DNA of 5,598 bases from Thermoplasmata archaeon (lineage in GTDB: Archaea; Thermoplasmatota; E2; DHVEG-1; B18-G2), in the NCBI GenBank assembly GCA_021163455.1, contig JAGGWT010000127.1, forward strand, positions 1-5,598. Reading direction: 5' to 3'. The first letter of the stretch is position 1; every line of letters begins with the position of its first letter. Of this stretch, positions 1 through 4,861 are shown one piece after another. The notes beneath the pieces are model-generated. The model had not been told where the DNA came from. It was given only the letters and a program-made list of their open reading frames with translations, and made no database searches. Both the position numbers and the translations under genes were made by a program.

Positions 1-43
1 CGATCTCTCCCGTGATACTCCTTCACAATAGAAGCAGGTAAAT

Positions 44-60
44 CCGAAAAGATTTAAACG
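44..60 (+). promoter_or_regulatory. Putative archaeal BRE/TATA promoter of the PAS-domain gene
   Basis: A purine-rich BRE-like stretch CCGAAAAG (44-51) runs into a TATA-like box ATTTAAAC (52-59). The box centre is about 25 bp upstream of position 80, so a transcript would start just ahead of the ribosome binding site, leaving a leader of roughly 15 nt. A second AT-rich element, TTTTTTATAG (64-73), is closer to the gene. It would place the transcript start at the start codon and remove the strong ribosome binding site, so it is less likely. Assigned by pattern only. Confidence 0.5.
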
Positions 61-81
61 GGCTTTTTTATAGGACTTACG

Positions 82-88
82 AGGAGGT
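82..88 (+). promoter_or_regulatory. Ribosome binding site that fixes the start of the PAS-domain gene
   Basis: AGGAGGT is a near-perfect Shine-Dalgarno sequence ending 6 nt before ATG at 95. An in-frame TTG lies directly before this ATG (92-94) and could be read as a start, but ATG with this spacing is the better choice. Confidence 0.7.
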
Positions 89-94
89 ACTTTG

Positions 95-1564
95 ATGGGT
101 ATAAATGCATCAGATGGGTATATCAATTTTTTTATCCTTGGAATGGATAGTGGAGGAAAGCTTATAGCATTTAACAAAAGATGTGAAGAACTAACAGGTT
201 ACAGGAGAGAAGAGGTTCTTCACAAGAAAATATGGAACACCATATTTCCGAAGGATTTGAAGAATAGATGGAGCGACATCTTCTCAAACAGATCATACCG
301 GCTGGAAATCCCGATACTGACCAAGGACGGAAAAACCGTAGAACTTGTATGGAGCCCCATGCAGGTTGGTATAACAAGCAAGGAATTATGGCTGATAGGT
401 GCAGAAAAATCGAAAGAGAACGAACTCTGGGAGATTCTTGAACTGGAAAAGGGAAGCAGGGGGGAGACGGAGAAAAAAACAGAGACAAAAACCAGCAAAA
501 ACGAAAAAACGAACCCGAACATCAAAACCAATCCAGGTAAGCCCTCTGAGGGAAAAATACCTGCAGCTGTAGAATCTGTGAAATATATGGAGGAAGCGAT
601 AAATCTTTTAGAAAATCAGTGGACAAAACTCAAGGAATATGCAAATCAACTCGAAAACCTTAGGTTAACGCTTGAGAGATACGCTGAGAGTCTGGAGAAA
701 GAGAAGGAAAAACTTGACAGATACAGGGAAAACATAGAAAAGAAGATGAGAAAAGGACTCTTCCTCGCAATCAGGGACCTGCGAGAGGGAAAGAAAAAAC
801 TTCAGCGTATGGACAAATGGAATGCATTGATAGAAAAGGTAAACAGAAAAATGGATGAAATTGAGAGAATGAGGGAGAGACTGGAAAGCTTGATAGAAAG
901 ATCACTTGAGAACAGCGATAATGTTGAGAACCTGAAGAGACAGATCAGAGATTTGCAGTACAGATTGAGGGAATACCAAGGGAGGGAGCAGAGATTGAGA
1001 GAAGAGTTGGAGCACTACAGAAGAAGAGAGGAAAAACTTGATATTAAGATGAAGTTACTCGACGAAATAAGGAGGAAGGAAAGAGAGATAATCTATCGGG
1101 AGAGTGAACTGGAAAGAAGAGAGAGAGTGCTGAGGAAGATGGAGGAGAAACTGAACGAGAGAGAAAGAGAGATAATGCGGCTGCTTGCGGGATGCATGGA
1201 GGGCAGCGATGATAAAAGAGAAGCCACCTCCACGGAAGAGGTTATAGATATCTTCTCGGGAGATAAACCCGTTGTTGTCCTTAAAAGAGGAATCATCCAG
1301 AAGGTAAATCCGTCCTTCCTGAACATGACAGGTTATGATGAAAATGAAATCATAAACAGGAACTTCTTCTCGCTCGTTGACTCAGAAGATCTCCTGAACC
1401 TCCAGGAATATTACCTGTCTAAGCTGAAAGGAAACAACAGTATTCCATACTGTGAGGTCAGGGTAATCAATAGCAAAAAGGAAAAAATCCCGGTGAAAAT
1501 AAGGTTAGAAAGAATAAAACATGAGGGAAATTCCCTAAACGTTATACAGATGGAGAGACTTTAA
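95..1564 (+). CDS. Soluble PAS - coiled coil - PAS protein, no output domain seen
   Basis: This 489-residue protein has three parts. Residues about 8-105 look like a PAS sensor domain, with the typical N-x5-LTGYRREEV stretch at 27-41, the IFPKD segment at 50-54 and a later TKDGK turn (76-80). A low-complexity K/E/T/N/P linker (about 119-155) leads into a long, highly charged coiled coil (about 158-366) rich in E, K, R and L and with few prolines. Residues about 383-487 form a second PAS domain, with the parallel motif VNPSFLNMTGYDENEI at 404-419. No signal peptide, membrane segment, histidine-kinase, GGDEF, HAMP, methyl-accepting or DNA-binding motif is visible, so it is probably cytoplasmic and may act as a sensory scaffold or adaptor that dimerises through its coiled coil. 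PAS domains bind small ligands or cofactors or mediate protein contacts; which applies here cannot be told. The gene has its own promoter and converges on the archaellin gene, so the two are not cotranscribed. The PAS calls are firm; the cellular role is unknown. Confidence 0.88.
   Translation: MGINASDGYINFFILGMDSGGKLIAFNKRCEELTGYRREEVLHKKIWNTIFPKDLKNRWSDIFSNRSYRLEIPILTKDGKTVELVWSPMQVGITSKELWLIGAEKSKENELWEILELEKGSRGETEKKTETKTSKNEKTNPNIKTNPGKPSEGKIPAAVESVKYMEEAINLLENQWTKLKEYANQLENLRLTLERYAESLEKEKEKLDRYRENIEKKMRKGLFLAIRDLREGKKKLQRMDKWNALIEKVNRKMDEIERMRERLESLIERSLENSDNVENLKRQIRDLQYRLREYQGREQRLREELEHYRRREEKLDIKMKLLDEIRRKEREIIYRESELERRERVLRKMEEKLNEREREIMRLLAGCMEGSDDKREATSTEEVIDIFSGDKPVVVLKRGIIQKVNPSFLNMTGYDENEIINRNFFSLVDSEDLLNLQEYYLSKLKGNNSIPYCEVRVINSKKEKIPVKIRLERIKHEGNSLNVIQMERL
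1475..1487 (-). terminator. Possible T-rich terminator for the archaellin transcript
   Basis: On the minus strand this reads TTTTTTCCTTTTT, about 75 nt beyond the archaellin stop codon and inside the 3' end of the convergent PAS gene. Archaeal RNA polymerase commonly terminates at oligo-T tracts. The run also encodes lysines in the opposite gene, so it may be incidental. Confidence 0.3.
1561..1564. other. Convergent genes with overlapping stop codons (TTAA)
   Basis: The palindrome TTAA supplies both stop codons: TAA at 1562-1564 for the plus-strand PAS gene and TAA at 1563-1561 for the minus-strand archaellin. There is no intergenic space, so each transcript must run into the other gene before it ends. 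Confidence 0.95.
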
Positions 1565-2421
1565 TTCAATTCAACTATTCTGCTCGTGAATACACATGGT
1601 ACGGATACATCAAAGGTGCCAGGCGCCCCAACTTCAGGGACAAGACTTCCAGATATCGAGGCTCTTGGAGGTATTCCTGTTGAGTTAAACGCTGCAGATA
1701 GGTTCACCATAATTATTGCTTTATCTCCAACGTTCATACCTCCGTTGATATATATAGAGTTATCAACATCATGAAGCGCTATGATTCCGTATGTTGTCCC
1801 ATTTAAGGGCGTGGTTAGAGTACTGAACACACCATCAGGACTAACTTTTGGAGCTACATAAGCACTTGCATTGACAGGGAATGAAAGGACTATCAACTTA
1901 TCGTACATCAGATGAAGAACAGTGTTTCTCAAATCAATATCCTCTGAACCTGATCTTGGTCTTACTGTCAGAGCAATGTGAGTCAGATATGTCTTTTCAC
2001 TATTTGTGTATCCTATGACGTCTACTATGGTTAAGCCACTTGATATCTCTCTGGTTGTTTGTAAACCCACTTTGTTTGCCCTCTGCTGAAGTAATTCACC
2101 GGTTCTTATAAGAACGCTTGCCGCCACTGCTGCAACGAGAATCATCGCTATGAAAACTATAAGTGTACCTATACCTACAAAACCTCTTTCATCCTGGGCA
2201 AATTCTTTCTTAACCTTTCTGAGACTTTTTGGTTTTATCGCTATAATTGACTTCATATTCAGGCATCCCAAGCCCCTGTCAGAATCTATTATTACGAACC
2301 CGGCATCATAATCTATATCCTCCAGAATTCCAGAAACAACACTTGCTCTCTCTTTGCCGGGTTCCCTCAACACAATTTTGCAGTACCTTCCTATCAACCT
2401 ATCCATACACCTCTTCTCCAC
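1561..2421 (-). CDS. Archaellin (archaeal flagellin) with an N-terminal Lsm-like domain fused ahead of its signal peptide
   Basis: The 286-residue product has two parts. From residue 66 it is a clear archaellin. A basic segment (66-72, with further charged residues to 79) leads to the class III prepilin site ERG|FVGIGT, predicted to be cut by the FlaK/PibD-type peptidase between G80 and F81. The membrane/filament helix follows (81-105, with LIVFIAMILVAAVAAS), then a beta-rich outer domain ending VFTSRIVELN. The predicted mature protein is 206 residues, normal for archaellins. N-x-S/T sequons at N184, N207, N240 and N246 suggest N-glycosylation. Ahead of this, residues 6-65 look like an Lsm/Sm-like small beta-barrel: LIGRYCKIVLRE, then SGILEDIDYDAGFVIIDS (Sm1-like) and GCLNMKSIIAIKPK (Sm2-like). 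Ordinary archaellin leaders are about 10-15 residues. I chose GTG 2421 because AGGAGGTG lies at proper spacing. ATG 2406 (M6) is possible. ATG 2256 (M56) would give a 24-residue leader but has no ribosome binding site. The archaellin assignment is firm; the Lsm call rests on pattern. Confidence 0.88.
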   Translation of the reverse strand: MEKRCMDRLIGRYCKIVLREPGKERASVVSGILEDIDYDAGFVIIDSDRGLGCLNMKSIIAIKPKSLRKVKKEFAQDERGFVGIGTLIVFIAMILVAAVAASVLIRTGELLQQRANKVGLQTTREISSGLTIVDVIGYTNSEKTYLTHIALTVRPRSGSEDIDLRNTVLHLMYDKLIVLSFPVNASAYVAPKVSPDGVFSTLTTPLNGTTYGIIALHDVDNSIYINGGMNVGDKAIIMVNLSAAFNSTGIPPRASISGSLVPEVGAPGTFDVSVPCVFTSRIVELN

Positions 2422-2425
2422 TTCT

Positions 2426-2436
2426 CACCACCTCCT
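2426..2436 (-). promoter_or_regulatory. Strong ribosome binding site deciding the long start of the archaellin fusion
   Basis: The minus strand reads AGGAGGTGGTG (2436-2426), followed by AGAA and the GTG start at 2421. AGGAGG lies 9 nt from GTG. This places translation initiation upstream of the Lsm-like segment, so that segment is very likely part of the protein. Confidence 0.75.
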
Positions 2437-2484
2437 TTACGTTTCATTTCCCATGGCATTTGATACCATGGGAAATGTTATCAT
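2437..2484 (-). CDS. Possible leaderless 15-codon upstream ORF in the archaellin leader
   Basis: ATG at 2484-2482 opens a frame reading MITFPMVSNAMGNET and then TAA (2439-2437). The stop is immediately followed by the AGGAGG ribosome binding site of the archaellin gene. The archaellin TATA box (centre about 2510) predicts a transcript start near 2484, so this ATG could be at or near the 5' end of the message and be read without a leader. The ORF spans the whole 12-bp hairpin sequence. A 15-codon open stretch is not rare by chance, and no homology is recognised, so this is a speculative leader-peptide candidate. Confidence 0.2.
   Translation of the reverse strand: MITFPMVSNAMGNET
2445..2477. 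repeat. Perfect 12-bp inverted repeat, hairpin in the archaellin 5' leader
   Basis: CATTTCCCATGG (2445-2456) is exactly complementary to CCATGGGAAATG (2466-2477) across a 9-nt spacer. It lies downstream of the predicted archaellin transcript start and ends 8 nt before AGGAGG, so in RNA it would form a stable 5' hairpin that leaves the ribosome binding site free. Each arm also contains the palindrome CCATGG. It could act as an mRNA-stabilising or translation-control element, or as a DNA operator. Confidence 0.8.
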
Positions 2485-2505
2485 GTTATATGTTTACAAG
2501 CGGCC

Positions 2506-2522
2506 ATATTTAAAGGTTTTTC
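2506..2522 (-). promoter_or_regulatory. Putative archaellin BRE/TATA promoter
   Basis: On the minus strand GAAAAACC (2522-2515) precedes CTTTAAATAT (2515-2506), a good BRE plus TATA pair. The expected transcript start is near 2484-2486, giving a leader of about 63 nt that contains the inverted repeat. The element resembles the promoter at 44-60 (GAAAA followed by TTTAAA), which may only reflect the general archaeal consensus. Confidence 0.6.
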
Positions 2523-2549
2523 GACAAAATTTCAGTTTGATATTTTGTC
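2523..2549. repeat. Imperfect 27-bp dyad between the divergent archaellin promoters
   Basis: GACAAAATTTCA (2523-2534) pairs with TGATATTTTGTC (2538-2549) at 11 of 12 positions around the central GTT. It directly abuts the BRE of the minus-strand archaellin promoter and lies about 45 bp upstream of the TATA box of the plus-strand gene. Its place and symmetry fit a binding site for a dimeric regulator that could serve one or both promoters. Confidence 0.6.
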
Positions 2550-2594
2550 ACATGCCAGCTATTAACAATTCGATGAGGGATGTACAACAATTCC

Positions 2595-2603
2595 TTTATA
2601 AAT
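2595..2603 (+). promoter_or_regulatory. Putative TATA box of the archaellin-like gene, leaderless start
   Basis: TTTATAAAT centred at 2599 lies 23-26 bp upstream of the tandem ATGs at 2622 and 2625, which predicts a transcript starting at or next to the start codon. No Shine-Dalgarno sequence precedes these ATGs, in keeping with leaderless translation. A second TTTATAAAA sits at 2607-2615 but is too close to the start. Confidence 0.6.
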
Positions 2604-2621
2604 AAATTTATAAAAACTCAA

Positions 2622-3233
2622 ATGATGAAATTTATCACAACGGATAACAGAGGTTTTTCAAGCACAATCACTCTGCTTACAATCTTTATGATAATTGGCG
2701 CTCTATCCACAATTGGTAGTGTGATGTACACGGAACTCGACCAGAAAGACGGTTTCTTTCAACTCTCCGAGAATGAAACAGAGAAGATACTTGACGATAT
2801 TACATCATATCTGATGGTTGAAGAAGGATACGCATGCATCTGTGAAGATGGCATGAAAATCGCTCTTCTTGTCAAACCGGTATTCGACACAGAGATCTCC
2901 TTGGCAGATATAAATCTGGAAGTTGCTGAGAAGGATTGTTTGAAAGTTCTTAAAGCAGGAGATGTCCATGAACTGAAGGGAAGCTTATTTGATGCAGAAT
3001 TCTGGAAAGATGTGGGATACAACATCTTTGTGGTAATACCTGTTCTCGACAGAGATAACTCCCTTTCGTCCAAGGAACTGATAAATGGCGATATCTTCTT
3101 CGTGGCTTTCAAACTCGATGATATCAAAATGGGTGACACAGCGAGTTTTTCATTCTTGACCCCCCACGGTAGCTGTATGAACATAGAAATCCAGATACCA
3201 TTTTCGACATCAAGCGTGTTTAGAATCTATTAA
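2622..3233 (+). CDS. Divergent archaellin-like protein with class III signal peptide
   Basis: The 203-residue product starts with a short charged leader and a prepilin-type site, DNRG|FSSTITL, with predicted cleavage between G11 and F12. A hydrophobic helix follows (about 12-36). The rest is predicted to be an extracellular beta-rich domain. It parallels the archaellin on the other strand in order: an amphipathic stretch, KIALLVKPV (compare HIALTVRPR), an acidic DTEISLADINL segment (compare SEDIDLRNTVL), NGDIFFV and MGDTASFSFLTPHG, then a final hydrophobic strand VFRIY. It lacks the canonical GIG just after the cleavage site, has one sequon (N51-E-T) and four cysteines (C72, C74, C106, C185). 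I infer a minor or specialised archaellin; a FlaF/FlaG-like or other type IV pilin-like subunit is the alternative. An upstream in-frame ATG (2580) is rejected because it overlaps the promoter and would make a 25-residue leader with no usable ribosome binding site. The gene diverges from the archaellin gene and converges on purH. Confidence 0.75.
   Translation: MMKFITTDNRGFSSTITLLTIFMIIGALSTIGSVMYTELDQKDGFFQLSENETEKILDDITSYLMVEEGYACICEDGMKIALLVKPVFDTEISLADINLEVAEKDCLKVLKAGDVHELKGSLFDAEFWKDVGYNIFVVIPVLDRDNSLSSKELINGDIFFVAFKLDDIKMGDTASFSFLTPHGSCMNIEIQIPFSTSSVFRIY
3230..3233. other. Second convergent TTAA stop-codon overlap
   Basis: TAA at 3231-3233 ends the archaellin-like gene and TAA at 3232-3230 (minus) ends purH. 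This repeats the arrangement at 1561-1564. No hairpin or T-run lies at the junction. Confidence 0.95.
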
Positions 3234-4765
3234 TGTTTGAAGTATCTCTGTCCGGTGAATACCATTATTATACCATGTTCATCCGCAGCTTCTATGACCT
3301 CCTTATCTCTTATGGATCCTCCAGGCTGAACGATAGCTTTAACTCCCGCCGCCGCCGCAACATCCACGGCATCCCTGAACGGGAAAAAGGCATCGCTCGC
3401 CATTATCGAGCCCTTTATTTTTTCTTTTCCCTTGTGTGTTGCTATCCAGGTTGCATCCACTCTCGCCGTCTGACCACCGCCTATTGCCACGGTATGGGTA
3501 TCCTTAACGAAAACAACAGCATTTGATTTAACATGTTTTACGCATTTTACCGCAAACACCATGGATTTAATATCCTCTTCTGATGGTTTCTTCTTGGTAA
3601 CAACCTTCCATTCCTCTGGATTGATTTCTTTTACATCCCGATCCTGTACAAGTACACCCCCGGTTACACTCCTGAAACAGATAGATTCATCTCTTCTTTT
3701 GAGGGAGGGTATCTCAAGGAGGCGAAGCTTTTTCTTTTTTCCGAGAATCTCAAGAGATTCTTTTGAGAAGGATGGTGCTATTATAACTTCAAGAAAGTAT
3801 TTTGATAAATCTTCAGCAAGTTCTCTATTAACCTCTCTGTTGAATGCGACAACCCCTCCAAAAGGAGAATACGTATCCGTCTCGTAAGCTTTTATCCATG
3901 CATCAAATATGTTGCCGGATGATGCTATGCCACAAGGTGTTGCGTGTTTTATTATCACAGCGGTCGGCTCATCAAATTCCTTTATGCACTCCACAGCAGC
4001 ATCCGCATCCAGTATGTTGTTGTAAGATAGTTCCTTTCCCTGAAGTTTTTTCGAGTTAGCTATACATCCTTCCTTTATCTCTGGTATTGTTCTGTAGAAT
4101 GCTCCATCCTGATGAGGGTTCTCTCCATATCTGGTTTTCTGAATCAACTCAAAAGTCATTGTCAGATTCTTCGGAAATTTTTCACCGGTCAATCTCTTTC
4201 TTAGATAGTTAGCTATAACTGCATCGTATCTTGCGACGTGCTCAAAAGCCTCAACAGCGAGTTTCCTTCTGAATTCTTCATCCACATTCTCTTTCAGTTT
4301 TGATATCAGTTCATCGTATCTCGAAGGATTTACAACAACGAGAACATCTTTAAAATTCTTCGCAGCCGCTCTTATCAAAGTTGGTCCGCCTATATCTATA
4401 TTCTCTATAACTTCTTCCATCTTCACTTCTTCTTTTTTTATCACATCCTCAAACGGATAGAGATTGCAGATAACCAGGTCTATCGGTTTTATTGAAAATT
4501 TTTCGAGTGTTTTCATATCCTCATCCTTTTCTCTCCTAGCCAGTATGCCGGCGTGCACCTTTGGATGAAGGGTTTTCACTCTACCCTCCAGTATTTCAGG
4601 AAAACCTGTGAGGTCTGAGATTTCTTTAACCTCTATGCCTCTGCTCTTCAGGAAATTTGCGGTTCCACCTGTCGAGAGTATCTCAAAACCGAGTTTTTCG
4701 AGTTCTTTTGCGAGAGATTCAAGACCGGTCTTATCTGAGACGCTTATCAGTGCAACCCTTTTCAT
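3230..4765 (-). CDS. purH: Bifunctional AICAR formyltransferase / IMP cyclohydrolase PurH
   Basis: This 511-residue cytoplasmic enzyme catalyses the last two steps of purine synthesis. It formylates AICAR with 10-formyl-tetrahydrofolate, then closes the ring to IMP. The N-terminal MGS-like cyclohydrolase domain (about 1-145) shows SVSDKTG (8-14), STGGTANFL (31-39), GRVKTLHPKVHAGIL (61-75) and NLYPF (101-105). The transformylase domain shows IDIGGPTLIRAAAKN (123-137), RYGENPHQ (212-219), the catalytic Lys-His pair K273-H274 in KHATPCGIA, GGGQTARVDA (429-438), ASDAFFPFRD (456-465) and the ending GQRYFKH. It is full length, close to the roughly 510-530 residues of bacterial PurH. I chose ATG 4765 because it opens directly into the conserved MKRVALISVSDKTG and fits the TATA spacing; a TTG six codons upstream is less likely. 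Many archaea use PurP and PurO for these steps, so a complete PurH implies a folate-dependent route here. Confidence 0.97.
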   Translation of the reverse strand: MKRVALISVSDKTGLESLAKELEKLGFEILSTGGTANFLKSRGIEVKEISDLTGFPEILEGRVKTLHPKVHAGILARREKDEDMKTLEKFSIKPIDLVICNLYPFEDVIKKEEVKMEEVIENIDIGGPTLIRAAAKNFKDVLVVVNPSRYDELISKLKENVDEEFRRKLAVEAFEHVARYDAVIANYLRKRLTGEKFPKNLTMTFELIQKTRYGENPHQDGAFYRTIPEIKEGCIANSKKLQGKELSYNNILDADAAVECIKEFDEPTAVIIKHATPCGIASSGNIFDAWIKAYETDTYSPFGGVVAFNREVNRELAEDLSKYFLEVIIAPSFSKESLEILGKKKKLRLLEIPSLKRRDESICFRSVTGGVLVQDRDVKEINPEEWKVVTKKKPSEEDIKSMVFAVKCVKHVKSNAVVFVKDTHTVAIGGGQTARVDATWIATHKGKEKIKGSIMASDAFFPFRDAVDVAAAAGVKAIVQPGGSIRDKEVIEAADEHGIIMVFTGQRYFKH

Positions 4766-4794
4766 GATTTTACCCAACGTCAATAAGAAAATGG

Positions 4795-4808
4795 AAAATA
4801 AATCTTTG
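4795..4808 (-). promoter_or_regulatory. Putative purH BRE/TATA promoter
   Basis: The minus strand reads CAAAG (4808-4804) then ATTTATTTT (4803-4795). The predicted transcript start is near 4773, leaving a leader of under 10 nt before ATG 4765. The only ribosome-binding-like sequence, GGGTAAA, is weak, so purH is probably translated from a near-leaderless message. Confidence 0.5.
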
Positions 4809-4815
4809 GGATTTT

Positions 4816-4836
4816 TGCCACTAGTTGCCTGCCACT
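4816..4836. repeat. Short direct repeat just upstream of the purH promoter
   Basis: TGCCACT occurs at 4816-4822 and again at 4830-4836, 14 bp apart, on the upstream side of the purH BRE. It could be a pair of half sites for a regulator, but 7-bp repeats also arise by chance. Confidence 0.3.
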
Positions 4837-4847
4837 CTCAAAACCTC

Positions 4848-4861
4848 ACAAAATGGAAAAA
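4848..4861 (-). terminator. Possible T-rich terminator of the RNase H-fold gene
   Basis: Directly after the TGA stop (4864-4862) the minus strand reads TTTTTCCATTTTGT. The T-tracts fit archaeal oligo-T termination and would separate this gene from purH, which has its own promoter 50 bp on. No strong hairpin is seen. Confidence 0.35.

Noticed and set aside
1..43. Tail of an upstream gene on the plus strand, or start of a divergent one
   Set aside because: All frames give only a dozen or so codons before a stop or the edge, with no recognisable sequence; nothing can be supported.
1000..1185. Purine-rich tract as a triplex-forming or simple-repeat element
   Set aside because: The GA richness follows from the Glu/Lys/Arg codons (GAG, GAA, AAG, AGA) of the coiled coil and is broken often; no exact repeat unit is seen.
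2254..2256. ATG at residue 56 as the true archaellin start, giving a 24-residue leader
   Set aside because: No ribosome binding site precedes it and the upstream frame encodes a coherent beta-rich domain behind a strong ribosome binding site. It remains the main alternative.
2580..2621. A longer start (ATG 2580) for the divergent archaellin-like gene
   Set aside because: It overlaps the TATA box, has GAGGG touching the ATG with no spacing, and would extend the leader by 14 residues; ATG 2622 fits the leaderless promoter geometry and usual leader length.
3233..3526. Plus-strand open frames inside purH
   Set aside because: They are antisense shadows of a strongly conserved gene, with no ribosome binding site or recognisable protein.
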